This document shows, piece by piece, positions 32,851 through 42,969 of a DNA stretch of 64,000 nucleotides. The notes beneath the pieces are model-generated. The model searched no databases. It saw only the letters and a list, made by a program, of their open reading frames with translations, and was not told the origin of the DNA. Origin of the DNA: Hyphomicrobiales bacterium (lineage in GTDB: Bacteria > Pseudomonadota > Alphaproteobacteria > Rhizobiales > Aestuariivirgaceae); NCBI GenBank assembly GCA_025359215.1, contig JANYHE010000123.1:62001-126000 (forward strand). The letters are read 5' to 3'. The translations under genes and the position numbers were made by a program. Position 1 is the stretch's first letter. Every line of letters starts with the position of its first letter.

Positions 32851-34158
32851 TTAGAACCTCACTGCTTCGCCAAATGCTTTTGCCGCCAATTCACCTTGCC
32901 ACATGGCCAAGTGGCCGCGCACAAATGTGCCCACCACCCACCCTTGCACTTTCACACCATCATAAGGTGTCCAAGCGCTACGGCTTTGGATCCATTGATT
33001 TGTAATGGTTTCGCGGCGCTTCAAATCCACGATTGTGAAATCAGCATCATAACCTTCGGCAATGCGGCCTTTCCCTATCAGATTAAAAATCCGCTGCGGG
33101 CCATGCGAGGTGAGATCAACCAAACGCTGCAAGGGCAGGCGACCCTTATTGACGTGATCCAACATAATGGGCACTAGTGTTTGCACTCCCGTCATGCCTG
33201 AAGGCGACTGCGGATAAGGCTTGGCTTTTTCTTCCAGCGTGTGCGGCGCGTGGTCCGAGCCCAGCACATCCACCAAGCCAGAATTAATCGCGCGCCACAA
33301 AGCATCACGGTGGTGGGCATCCCGCACGGGCGGGTTCATCTGCAATTTGGTGCCAAGGCGCGCGTAGTCATCAGACGATAGAGTAAGATGATGTGGTGTG
33401 ACTTCCACGGTTGCCAACTCTCGATTGGCGGCAAGCAGCGGCAATTCGTTAGCAGTTGAAATGTGCAGCACATGAATGCGCTTGTTATATTTCTTTGAAA
33501 TCCGCAGCAGTCGTTCGGTGCACAGCCGCGCTGCTTCAGCATCTCGCCAGATGGGGTGGCTTGATGCATCACCCGGCACTTGGTGGCTCACTCGGTCTCG
33601 CAATCGATATTCATCTTCACTATGAAAGGCAGCACGGCGGCCCAAACGAGAAATAATCTTTTCGAGTCCTGCGTCATCTTCCACCAGCAGGTCACCTGTC
33701 GATGATCCGATGAACACTTTAATACCAGCCGAACCCGGCAGTTTTTCCAGTTCAGATATTTGCTCAAAATTATCCCGCGTGCCACCCACATAAAAAGCAA
33801 AATCGCAAAACATGCGGTGCGTGGCGCGGGCCACTTTGTCGGCCAGCGCTTCGGCACTGGTTGTTTCCGGCTTGGTGTTGGGCATTTCAAACACAGCCGT
33901 CACCCCACCCATAACAGCGGCGCGGCTGCCTGATTCCAAATCTTCTTTGTGGGTTGGTCCTGGGTCACGGAAATGCACTTGGCTATCAATCACGCCGGGC
34001 AAAATATGTAAGTTACGACATTCCAAAACTTCTGCAGCTTTGAAACCCGACATATCACCTAAGCCCACAATGCGGCCCGCGTTCACGGCAATATCGCGCA
34101 CATGTTCGCCATCCTGATTGACGACCGTGCCACCTTTCAAAATCAAATCAATATTCAA
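32851..34158 (-). CDS. pyrC: Dihydroorotase
   Basis: VIDSQVHFRDPGPTHKEDLESGSRAAVMGGVT, DVLGSDHAPHTLEEK. Confidence 0.92.
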   Translation of the reverse strand: MNIDLILKGGTVVNQDGEHVRDIAVNAGRIVGLGDMSGFKAAEVLECRNLHILPGVIDSQVHFRDPGPTHKEDLESGSRAAVMGGVTAVFEMPNTKPETTSAEALADKVARATHRMFCDFAFYVGGTRDNFEQISELEKLPGSAGIKVFIGSSTGDLLVEDDAGLEKIISRLGRRAAFHSEDEYRLRDRVSHQVPGDASSHPIWRDAEAARLCTERLLRISKKYNKRIHVLHISTANELPLLAANRELATVEVTPHHLTLSSDDYARLGTKLQMNPPVRDAHHRDALWRAINSGLVDVLGSDHAPHTLEEKAKPYPQSPSGMTGVQTLVPIMLDHVNKGRLPLQRLVDLTSHGPQRIFNLIGKGRIAEGYDADFTIVDLKRRETITNQWIQSRSAWTPYDGVKVQGWVVGTFVRGHLAMWQGELAAKAFGEAVRF

Positions 34159-34212
34159 GACTGCATTCCTTGCGCTGTGCGTGAACCTTACCTAATGTGG
34201 AGCAGAACCGCC

Positions 34213-34986
34213 ATGACAAACCTTTCATTTTCACCACAACTTCGCCCCGACCGAGCCGTGATTTCCATTCGGGGTGACGGGGCATTGGCCTTTTTGCACA
34301 ATCTGCTCACCTGCGATGTGGCAGATTTGGCTTTGGGGCAGGCGGCCTATGGCGCCTTGCTTTCGCCGCAGGGCAAAATTCAGCATGATATTTTTGTGCT
34401 GAATGCGGGCGATATAGTTTTAATTGATTGTGCTGCAGAGCAGCGGGCAGCGCTGTTGCAAAAGCTGATGCTCTACAAGCTCCGCGCCAAATTGGAAATT
34501 ATGGCCCGCGATGATTTGGAAGTTGCTGTTGGCGATGAAGGGTATCCCGATCCCCGCGCAACGGAAATGGGATGCCGATTTTTTGCAGCCAAAGGCAGTT
34601 TTAAAATCGGTAGTGGCTATGATGATCAACGCATTGCGCTGGGCTTGGCCGATAGTGTTTTGGATATCGGCTCAAACATCCTGTTTCCGCATGAGGTGAA
34701 TTTTGATCGCATGAATGGTGTGAGTTTTACCAAGGGCTGTTATGTGGGCCAAGAAGTGGTCTCGAGAATGCAGCACAGGGGCACGGCCCGCAGCCGGATT
34801 GTGAAAATAGAATGTGAGCCCATTGCTCCACCGAAAGGAACGGCAATTATGAGCGGTGAGAAGACAATTGGCGAAGTTCTTTCATCAGTAGGCACCCATG
34901 CTTTGGCTCTCATTCGGACTGATCGATTTGCTGAATCGACCCTGCCTCTGCTCGCGGGGTCAATCAAGATTCAGGTGCAAAAATGA
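34213..34986 (+). CDS. Folate-binding protein YgfZ-like
   Basis: IRGDGALAFLHNLLTCDV, SFTKGCYVGQEVVSRMQHRGTARSRIVKIE (K-G-C-Y-x-G-Q-E motif). Confidence 0.94.
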   Translation: MTNLSFSPQLRPDRAVISIRGDGALAFLHNLLTCDVADLALGQAAYGALLSPQGKIQHDIFVLNAGDIVLIDCAAEQRAALLQKLMLYKLRAKLEIMARDDLEVAVGDEGYPDPRATEMGCRFFAAKGSFKIGSGYDDQRIALGLADSVLDIGSNILFPHEVNFDRMNGVSFTKGCYVGQEVVSRMQHRGTARSRIVKIECEPIAPPKGTAIMSGEKTIGEVLSSVGTHALALIRTDRFAESTLPLLAGSIKIQVQK

Positions 34987-35561
34987 TTCACGATGATGGC
35001 ATATGCCGCTGTGGCTGGTGCGGCACCGATCCGCTTTACGTGCATTACCACGACACAGATTGGGGTGTGCCGGAATATGATTCCCGCGCGCTGTTTGAAA
35101 AGCTCATTTTAGATGGTTTCCAGGCAGGTCTTTCGTGGATCACGATTTTGCGCAAACGGGAAAATTTTCGTAAAGCATTTGATGGCTTCAAACCCGAAAT
35201 TATTGTGAACTATGACACACGCAAAACAGACGCGCTGATGCAAGATGCAGGCATTGTGCGCAATCGCTTGAAAATTGATGGCACAGTTTTGAGTGCAAAA
35301 GCCTATTTGGAAATCGAAGATTTCTCCAAATATCTCTGGAACTATGTGGATGGAAAACCCATCAACAGTCGTGTTGAATCAATGAAGCATTTGCCCACTT
35401 CCACACCGCTCGCCGAAAAAATCTCGAAGGATTTAAAAAAGCGCGGCTTCAAATTTGTTGGCCCCACAATTGTCTATGCCTTCATGCAAGCCACCGGATT
35501 TTACAATGATCACATGGTCGATTGCCACCGCCATGAAGCCGTGAAGAGATTGGCACGGTGA
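34983..35561 (+). CDS. tag: DNA-3-methyladenine glycosylase I
   Basis: RCGWCGTDPLYVHYHDTDWGVPEYDSRALFEKLILDGFQAGLSWITILRKRENFRKAF. Confidence 0.96.
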   Translation: MIHDDGICRCGWCGTDPLYVHYHDTDWGVPEYDSRALFEKLILDGFQAGLSWITILRKRENFRKAFDGFKPEIIVNYDTRKTDALMQDAGIVRNRLKIDGTVLSAKAYLEIEDFSKYLWNYVDGKPINSRVESMKHLPTSTPLAEKISKDLKKRGFKFVGPTIVYAFMQATGFYNDHMVDCHRHEAVKRLAR

Positions 35562-36145
35562 CAGCGCCCCGCGCATGGCAGCGGATGCTTTCTGGGCGCA
35601 GGCTTGATTTGCTGGATCCTTCGCCGCTGGATATTGAAATTGAAGACATTGCCCACGGCCTTGCACGCGTGGCGCGCTGGAATGGGCAGACACGGGGCGA
35701 TCATGCCTTCTCAGTGGCGCAACACTGCGTATTGGTCGAAGCGATTTTTCGCCATTGCAACAAAGCGGCCTCTCGTGCCAGCCGTTTGGTGGCGCTGCTG
35801 CATGACGCACCAGAATATGTGATCGGTGATATGATTTCACCGTTCAAAGCAGCGTTAGGCGTTGATTATAAAGCCTTTGAGCATCGGCTGATGGCGGCTA
35901 TTCACGTGCGATTTGGCTTGCCGCCAAAAGCTTCGCAAGATTTGGAAGCATTGGTAAAAGAGGCTGATAAAATGGCCGCCTATTTGGAGGCCACGCAATT
36001 GGCTGGCTTCAGTGTGCCGGAATCTGAGAAGTTTTTCGGAAGGCCAAAAGGGCTCAACGCCGATTTTCAAAATCTCCAGCCCTTGGCCACCAACCAAGCC
36101 TCTGCTCAATATATCGCGGTATTTAAAACATTGGTGGGCGCATGA
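35558..36145 (+). CDS. HD-domain phosphohydrolase (YfbR-like)
   Basis: GDHAFSVAQHCVLVEAIF, LVALLHDAPEYVIGDMISPFKAAL HD motifs. Confidence 0.9.
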   Translation: MTAPRAWQRMLSGRRLDLLDPSPLDIEIEDIAHGLARVARWNGQTRGDHAFSVAQHCVLVEAIFRHCNKAASRASRLVALLHDAPEYVIGDMISPFKAALGVDYKAFEHRLMAAIHVRFGLPPKASQDLEALVKEADKMAAYLEATQLAGFSVPESEKFFGRPKGLNADFQNLQPLATNQASAQYIAVFKTLVGA

Positions 36146-36645
36146 TTATCGTCTGTGGACTTAACCACGCTCAAACCCAAATTGATCTGCATGGCGCCAA
36201 ACAGGTGATCAGCATATTGGGGCCAGAAACACCGCACCGAGACTTTGTGGGCGTAGATCGTGCGCAGCACTTGCGGTTGACCTTTAATGACATCAACACT
36301 GAAACCCAGGGCCTCATTCCAGCGAGTTCATCGGATGCTGCTAAACTCGTGGCCTTCATTAGAAATTGGGATCAGAAAGCACCGCTGCTCATCCATTGTT
36401 GGGCTGGCATCAGCCGTTCCACGGCATCTGCGTTCACTGCGTTGTGTGTTCTAAGACCGAAATCCGATGAGATGGCTTTGGCACAAGAGCTGCGCGCGTC
36501 TTCGCCCTCAGCCACGCCCAACCGAATGATCACTTACCAAGTTGACCAGCTCCTCGGGCGCGGTGGACGTATGTTAGAGGCTGTTGAGTCGATCGGTCGA
36601 GGCGCCAATGCTTATGAAGGCGCGCCGTTTATATTGAAGCCGTAA
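36142..36645 (+). CDS. Tyrosine/dual-specificity phosphatase family protein
   Basis: PLLIHCWAGISRSTASAF (HCx5R). Confidence 0.9.
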   Translation: MIIVCGLNHAQTQIDLHGAKQVISILGPETPHRDFVGVDRAQHLRLTFNDINTETQGLIPASSSDAAKLVAFIRNWDQKAPLLIHCWAGISRSTASAFTALCVLRPKSDEMALAQELRASSPSATPNRMITYQVDQLLGRGGRMLEAVESIGRGANAYEGAPFILKP

Positions 36646-37542
36646 TCAGCCGTTGGCGTAGAAAATGTGGTGGCCAATCTTGGCCAAGCGCCGCATGGTT
36701 TTGGCCCAACGGGGCTTCACATAATCAGCATGATAATTAGTTGCAGCACCCATCATGGCAACAGCAGGATCATTGTTGATTGCGCGTTGCGCAATTGATT
36801 TAGCATGAGCCCAAGCACCCGGTTGGTTCACATCATCAGGCAAACCATCGCAAGCGAATGAGAATTGGCAGGAATTGCGGGTGCCAGACCCTTGATAAAC
36901 CACACCGCAGATTGATTTTGGATAGTCCGGCGCTTTCACGCGGTTCAAAATAACTTTGGCCACAGCAAGTTGGCCCATGTCAGATTCGGACCGTGACTCA
37001 AAATAAACAGCGCGAGCCAAACAGTTTTCCTCAGCAAGGCGAACGCGGCGTTGGGCAACAACCTTTTGCTTTTCAGCTTTACCAATCTTGAATGATGGAT
37101 CAACACTGGCAATCGATGGGCTCACCACCAAACGCTTAACTGCGGGCTGAGAATCATTCTCATGTTTTAAATCAACACTGGCCGGAGTGATTTTAACGCT
37201 CTTGTCGAGATTGGCAATTTTAGTAGGTTTAGCTTTAGGCAGCGGTGGCGGAACAGGTTCAACCACACTGTTAATTTGTAAATCTCCTTTGCCTTCGAGA
37301 ATTACCGACTGTGCACGCAAAGAATTGGCACCCAAAAGCGCAAAAGTTTCGCCTTCTGGCAGCAAAGAACCCTTAGTAGCAAGCGGGGTGGTGGCAATCA
37401 GAAGCGGTTGTATTTCATCGAGGCTGGCGTTGTGGGCTTGCGCATTACGGCCAATATAATGGCCTGCAAAAGCGAATGCAGTAACAAGCATAAGGCCTGC
37501 AAACACGAATGGAACATAGTCCATAACGCTGCTGCGCTTCAT
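36646..37542 (-). CDS. Cell wall hydrolase (SleB / Hydrolase_2)
   Basis: NCLARAVYFESRSESDMGQLAVAKVILNRVKAPDYPKSICGVVYQG; N-terminal TM. Confidence 0.93.
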   Translation of the reverse strand: MKRSSVMDYVPFVFAGLMLVTAFAFAGHYIGRNAQAHNASLDEIQPLLIATTPLATKGSLLPEGETFALLGANSLRAQSVILEGKGDLQINSVVEPVPPPLPKAKPTKIANLDKSVKITPASVDLKHENDSQPAVKRLVVSPSIASVDPSFKIGKAEKQKVVAQRRVRLAEENCLARAVYFESRSESDMGQLAVAKVILNRVKAPDYPKSICGVVYQGSGTRNSCQFSFACDGLPDDVNQPGAWAHAKSIAQRAINNDPAVAMMGAATNYHADYVKPRWAKTMRRLAKIGHHIFYANG

Positions 37543-37768
37543 AACAGGTTCCTCAAAATATTGAAGTTCTTGGCGGCGCCGATGTTGTGGACGTGGCTTT
37601 TGATACAATGCTCGCGTTCCTGCAATTAACTAAACGAGGCGGATCAGCCCCCGGCTGAAACCATTACTAGAAACGCGTTTAGCATAGGTTAACCATGACG
37701 ACAACCCAAAGAGGTCACTTTTCCGCCCTCAAATTGTACGAATTAATGTTTTGGTTAATCTGTTGAAT

Positions 37769-40426
37769 TTAAATCATATTACTCGATTTTTTGAGGCTAG
37801 CCTGAGCTGCCGCAAGCCTGGCGATGGGCACGCGAAACGGGGAACACGAGACATAATCCAGCCCTGCTGCCTCGCAAAAGGCAATCGAAGCCGGGTCGCC
37901 GCCATGTTCACCGCAAATGCCGAGATGCAAGTCGGCCCGCCCTTTGCGCCCGCGCTCCACCGCAAACTCGATCAATTCGCCCACGCCATCCACATCCAGC
38001 GAGATGAAGGGATCATGCGGGAAAATGCCCCGCGCCGTATATTCTCCAATAAAACGCGCACTATCGTCACGGCTAATCCCAAAGGTCGTTTGAGTTAGAT
38101 CATTGGTGCCGAAAGAGAAGAATTCAGCTGATTTCGCAATATCCTCGGCCCGCAAGGCAGCGCGTGGCAATTCAATCATGGTTCCAACCAAAAAGGTAAA
38201 TTCTTCTTCCGATTCGCGTTTCACGTCCGCCGCTACTGCTTCAATGCGCGCACGAACAGCATCGAGTTCAATGTGGGATGAAACCAGCGGAACCATAATT
38301 TCAGCAATCGGTGCGTGGCCTGTGTTGCGCTGCACATTCACGGCGGCCTCAAAAATGGCGCGTGCCTGCATGTCGGTAATCTCAGGATAAGAGAGCAACA
38401 GCCGCACGCCGCGATGGCCCAGCATGGGGTTTTGCTCACGCAGTTCATTAAGCCGCCGCCGCAAAATGACGGGTTCAACGCCCAGTGCTTTAGCAACAGC
38501 GTCAATTTCTTCACCGCCCGAAGGCAAAAATTCATGTAAGGGTGGATCAAGCAAACGAATGCACACGGGCATGCCCGCCATAATTTCAAACAATGCTTCA
38601 AAGTCTGCCCGCAACATGGGCAGAATTTTGGCCAGTGCTGCTCGGCGTTCCTTTTCGGTGTCAGCCAAAATCATCTCACGCATGGCGATAATGCGGTCGC
38701 CTTCGAAGAACATGTGTTCAGTGCGCGAAAGCCCAATGCCCTCAGCGCCAAAGTCGCGCGCAATTCTGGCATCATGAGGAGTTTCGGCATTGGTGCGCAC
38801 TTGCATGCGCCTTGCTTTATCAGCCCAGCTCAGCAGTGCTGCAAAATCACCAGAGAGTGATGGCTTTATGGCGGCCACCTCACCCTTCAACACTTGCCCG
38901 GAGCTGCCATCAATGGTGATCATGTCGCCCTTACGCAACGTCAGGCCTGGCGCTTTTAGAGTGCCTTCAGCAGTGTCAATTTTCAGTGATGAAGCACCCG
39001 CCACGCAAGGCTTGCCCATGCCGCGTGCAATCACCGCCGCATGACTGGTCATGCCACCGCGCGTAGTGAGAACACCATCGGCCACATGGACGCCTTTTAT
39101 ATCTTCAGGTGTTGTCTCCGGCCGCACCAAAATAACCCTTTGCCCCTGGCCCACCAGAATCCGCGCTTCAGCGGCATCAAAAATAATAATGCCAGAGGCC
39201 GCACCAGGTGAAGCTGGCAGGCCAGCGGCAACAATTTCACGCTTGGCATCAGGATCGAGTGATGAATGCAGGAGTTGATCAAGTGAAAGAGGATCAATGC
39301 GCAGCAAAGCTTGGCCTTCGCTAATGCGCCCCTGTCGCACCATATCGGCAACTATTTTGATCGCGGCATAGGTCGTGCGCCGCGCTGGCTTGCAATCGAG
39401 CAACCAGAGTTGCCCTTGCGCCACAGTGAAATCCACCGTCACCGCATCACAATTCTCGTATTCCAGTTTGGCAATACTATATTGCAAATCAGAAAACGCT
39501 TTGGGCATGGCCTGTGCAAATTCCATCGTCAGGGGCCAGCTCTGCCGTAACCGCGCCACCAAATCCGGCCCTTGAGCTTCTGGAAGATATTCCCCCTGTA
39601 ACTGGGCCTCACCGGTTTGCGGGTGGCGGGAGCTAGCCGTGCCAGCACCTGAAATTTCCGACTGGTTTCCAAACACCATCGCTTGCACGACAATCGCAAT
39701 GCCTGCTCCAGCGTCGATGCCATGCAGCTTGCGATGGGTTTTTGCACGAGGGCCATTCCAACCACGAACTAGGGCTGTGATGGTGCTCCAAAGTTGTTCC
39801 GTAACATCTTGCGGAAAAGCTTGGCGACCATGGCTTTCAAGCTGTGATTTAAAACGCGTGGTGAGTTCTCGCGCATCAGAGGTCTTAATTTCTGTGGCCG
39901 AAACATAGCCGCGCTCTTCAATAAACAAATTGAGCAAATCTTCAAATGCTGCCGGATCGTCGCCCATCACCACATGGGCATAATTTTGAATAAAGCGGCG
40001 GTAACATTCATGGGCAAAACCGGGGTCGCCTGATGATTTGGCCAACCCTTCCACCGTGGCATCATTCAAACCCAAGTTAAGAACAGCTTCCAAAGTTCCG
40101 GGCAAGGCCATGGGTGTGGATGGCCGCACGGCGAGCAACAAAAGTCGTTTAGCGTCACCCAACTCACAACCCGTCTCTTCAGCCATGTGGTGAAGTGCGG
40201 TTTCAATTTCAATTTTCAGATTGGCAATGGCCTGTTCATCGCCTGCTGCTATGAGGCGGCAAGCTTCTACACTCAACACAAATCCGGGTGGCACTGACAG
40301 GCCAAGCCGAGCCATGTTCAAAAGGGCTGCACCCTTTTGACCAAGATTGAGTTGCGAAATTGCGGCTCTTAATTTACCGAATGGCGCAATCAGCGATGGT
40401 GAATTTTGTTTCATGTTCTGCTGCAA
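37769..40426 (-). CDS. ppdK: Pyruvate, phosphate dikinase
   Basis: 885 aa; TTRGGMTSHAAVIARGMGKPCVAG catalytic His, GIGLSRTEHMFFEGDRI, SFGTNDLTQTTFGISRDDSARF. Confidence 0.97.
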   Translation of the reverse strand: MQQNMKQNSPSLIAPFGKLRAAISQLNLGQKGAALLNMARLGLSVPPGFVLSVEACRLIAAGDEQAIANLKIEIETALHHMAEETGCELGDAKRLLLLAVRPSTPMALPGTLEAVLNLGLNDATVEGLAKSSGDPGFAHECYRRFIQNYAHVVMGDDPAAFEDLLNLFIEERGYVSATEIKTSDARELTTRFKSQLESHGRQAFPQDVTEQLWSTITALVRGWNGPRAKTHRKLHGIDAGAGIAIVVQAMVFGNQSEISGAGTASSRHPQTGEAQLQGEYLPEAQGPDLVARLRQSWPLTMEFAQAMPKAFSDLQYSIAKLEYENCDAVTVDFTVAQGQLWLLDCKPARRTTYAAIKIVADMVRQGRISEGQALLRIDPLSLDQLLHSSLDPDAKREIVAAGLPASPGAASGIIIFDAAEARILVGQGQRVILVRPETTPEDIKGVHVADGVLTTRGGMTSHAAVIARGMGKPCVAGASSLKIDTAEGTLKAPGLTLRKGDMITIDGSSGQVLKGEVAAIKPSLSGDFAALLSWADKARRMQVRTNAETPHDARIARDFGAEGIGLSRTEHMFFEGDRIIAMREMILADTEKERRAALAKILPMLRADFEALFEIMAGMPVCIRLLDPPLHEFLPSGGEEIDAVAKALGVEPVILRRRLNELREQNPMLGHRGVRLLLSYPEITDMQARAIFEAAVNVQRNTGHAPIAEIMVPLVSSHIELDAVRARIEAVAADVKRESEEEFTFLVGTMIELPRAALRAEDIAKSAEFFSFGTNDLTQTTFGISRDDSARFIGEYTARGIFPHDPFISLDVDGVGELIEFAVERGRKGRADLHLGICGEHGGDPASIAFCEAAGLDYVSCSPFRVPIARLAAAQASLKKSSNMI

Positions 40427-40471
40427 TGCAGCAAAGCCCCTGCGGTGCAGAAGGTCAAGAGATCAGTTTGG

Positions 40472-41878
40472 TTAAAGTGAAGGATCAGGCGGCAACACCT
40501 TGCCGGGATTCATGATGTTGTTCGGGTCGAACAGTTTTTTCAACCCGCGCATCATCTCAAGCTCCACCGGTGATTTAATCCGCAGCATATCATCGCGCTT
40601 CAATTGGCCAATACCATGCTCGGCACTGATCGAGCCTCCATGCTTTAAAACCACATCAAACACCGCCCAATTCATATCGTGCCACTGAGCGAGAAATTTC
40701 TGTTTATCCATGCCCACGGGCTGCGTGACGTTAAAATGCATATTGCCATCACCCATATGGCCAAAACACATCAACCGCGCTCCCGGCATAAAGCGTTGCA
40801 CCGCTTCTGCTCCCTCGGCTATGAAAGCCGGGATATGGGAGACCGGCACCGATACATCATGCTTGATCGAGCCGCCTTCGTGGCGTTGCGACTCTGGCAT
40901 CAACTCACGAATGGCCCACAAGGTTTGGCGCTGGGATTCTGATTGCGCGAGACTGGCATCCGTCACCAAGCCACGCTCCATCGCCAATTCTAAGATGCTT
41001 TCAAAATTGCCGGGTGCAGCATCGGCCAACTCCGTGAGCACGAACCACGGCGAAAGCAATTGAATGGGGTTGTTCACACCCATGTGTTTCACAGTGAATC
41101 CCATAGCAATATCCGGCATTAGTTCAAATGCAACAACACGATTGCCGCTTTCTGATTTGACCAGCGCCAATAAATCGACGGCCGCTTGCACCGACGGCAC
41201 AGCGATGAAAGCCGTGTCGTGCCTGCGCGGCTTGGGATAAAGTTTCAGCACTGCAGCGGTGATTACGCCCAGTGTGCCTTCCGCACCGATGAACAGGTTT
41301 TTGAGATCATAGCCGGTGTTATCCTTGCGCAGTTTCTTAAGGCCATTCCACACACGGCCATCAGCCAGCACCACTTCCAGACCCAAACATAAGTCGCGTG
41401 TGTTGCCATAGGCCAACACATTCAAGCCGCCTGCATTGGATGAAAGATTGCCACCAATCCGGCACGAACCTTCGGAGGCCAGGCTTAGCGGAAACAGACG
41501 GTCCACGGAATCTGCTGCTTCCTGCACCGATTTTAAAATAGCACCTGCTTCAACTGTAATCGTGTAATCAGCAGCATCAACATCAATAATTTTAGTCATG
41601 CGGTCCAGCGATAGCAGCACTTCCGAACCCGTGGGCATTTGCCCACCCACTAATCCGGTATTCCCCGACTGCGGAACAATGGCTGTGCCAGTCTCGTTGC
41701 ATAGGTTCAAGATTTGCGAAACTTCATCAGTGCAGGAAGGGCGCAGAACCAATGGCGAAGTGCCCGGCCAAAGGTCGCGCCATTCGCGCATATAGGGGGC
41801 CATATCAGCAACTGAAGTAATCGCATTTTTTGCACCGACGATGGCGATGAGGTGTTGGAGAGTTTGCTTAGTGATCAT
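40472..41878 (-). CDS. FAD-binding oxidoreductase (D-2-hydroxyacid/D-lactate dehydrogenase type)
   Basis: IVPQSGNTGLVGGQMP PCMH, GSCRIGGNLSSNAGG, ISAEHGIGQLKRD. Confidence 0.93.
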   Translation of the reverse strand: MITKQTLQHLIAIVGAKNAITSVADMAPYMREWRDLWPGTSPLVLRPSCTDEVSQILNLCNETGTAIVPQSGNTGLVGGQMPTGSEVLLSLDRMTKIIDVDAADYTITVEAGAILKSVQEAADSVDRLFPLSLASEGSCRIGGNLSSNAGGLNVLAYGNTRDLCLGLEVVLADGRVWNGLKKLRKDNTGYDLKNLFIGAEGTLGVITAAVLKLYPKPRRHDTAFIAVPSVQAAVDLLALVKSESGNRVVAFELMPDIAMGFTVKHMGVNNPIQLLSPWFVLTELADAAPGNFESILELAMERGLVTDASLAQSESQRQTLWAIRELMPESQRHEGGSIKHDVSVPVSHIPAFIAEGAEAVQRFMPGARLMCFGHMGDGNMHFNVTQPVGMDKQKFLAQWHDMNWAVFDVVLKHGGSISAEHGIGQLKRDDMLRIKSPVELEMMRGLKKLFDPNNIMNPGKVLPPDPSL

Positions 41879-41899
41879 GATGTTACCTCAAGCGAAGAA

Positions 41900-42003
41900 A
41901 CCTCATCCGGCCTTCGGCCACCTTCTCCAAAGGAGAAGGGCATTTGTTTGAATTCACCCTTCTCCTCTGGAGAAGGTGCCCCGAAGGGGCGGATGAGGTC
42001 CCT
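41900..42003. repeat. Palindromic intergenic element, subfamily A copy 2 (RIME-like)
   Basis: ACCTCATCCGG...CCTTCTCCAAAGGAGAAGGG...ACCCTTCTCCTCTGGAGAAGGT...GGATGAGGTCCC; matches 13561-13667. Confidence 0.9.
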
Positions 42004-42008
42004 TTGGT

Positions 42009-42923
42009 TCATCGTGGTGCCGCTGCCCTTTTCAATCGATCATTAATCGCTTCACCCAATCCTATATTTGGAATGGGTGCCACCGCAATGTGAGATGGGT
42101 TTCGATTGTCTAACTCATGAAGCATTCGAAATAAATTCGCGGCCGCTTCCACCACATCGCCAGACTGAGAAAGCGTGTATGTGGATTTATAAGGGCCAAA
42201 GCCCAAATATAATTCACCTTCAAGCCGTGCTTCCGCGTTCAACCGCATCGCTGCATGTGGCGCATAGTGGCTTTCAAGTTGGCCGGGTGAATACAATGCG
42301 CCGCCCGCGTCGGCTTCAGCAAGCCCAAAGCCCAGCGCATCCTCAATCACATCGCGGGCCAATCCGCCGGGCCGCAACAATCTGGGGCGATCCATGAAAC
42401 TCACAACAGTGGATTCCACGCCCACAGCACAAGCCCCGCCATCCAAAATCATATCAAGTTTTAACCCGGCTCGAACATGCTCCGCAGTTGTGGGGCTAAT
42501 CCGGCCCGACGGGTTCGCACTCGGTGCCACCACAGGCCGACCTACAGCGCGAATAAGTTCTAAAGCAATCGGATGGGCTGGCACTCGTAAAGCCACGCTG
42601 GGCAAACCGGCAGATGCCAATAAAGAAACCTTACAATCCACCCTTCTAGGCACCACCAGAGTTAAAGGCCCCGGCCAAAACCTTGCGGCAAGTTTTAATG
42701 CATCGGCTGAAAACTCACCCAATGCAAAAGCCGCCTCCACATCTTCCACGTGGGCAATCAAGGGATTAAATTGCGGGCGGCCCTTGGCCGCATAGATCTT
42801 CGCAACCGCATGGTCTTGCGTGGCATCCGCCCCTAGCCCGTAAACCGTCTCAGTGGGAAACGCCACCAAACCGCCTTGCAAAATCAAAGCGGCGGCTGTG
42901 GCAATATCGTCGGGCGTTGTCAT
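42009..42923 (-). CDS. L-threonylcarbamoyladenylate synthase (Sua5/TsaC)
   Basis: ALILQGGLVAFPTETVYGLGADATQDHAVAKIYAAKGRPQFNPLIAHV. Confidence 0.95.
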   Translation of the reverse strand: MTTPDDIATAAALILQGGLVAFPTETVYGLGADATQDHAVAKIYAAKGRPQFNPLIAHVEDVEAAFALGEFSADALKLAARFWPGPLTLVVPRRVDCKVSLLASAGLPSVALRVPAHPIALELIRAVGRPVVAPSANPSGRISPTTAEHVRAGLKLDMILDGGACAVGVESTVVSFMDRPRLLRPGGLARDVIEDALGFGLAEADAGGALYSPGQLESHYAPHAAMRLNAEARLEGELYLGFGPYKSTYTLSQSGDVVEAAANLFRMLHELDNRNPSHIAVAPIPNIGLGEAINDRLKRAAAPR

Positions 42924-42969
42924 CTGCGCCCCTATAGCATCGCAGATAAATTTGGGCTACCTCACAGGC

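Noticed and set aside
37743-37758. TTAA-N8-TTAA considered as a CtrA box near ppdK
   Set aside because: Spacing is 8, not 7, and it lies just downstream of the ppdK stop rather than at a promoter.
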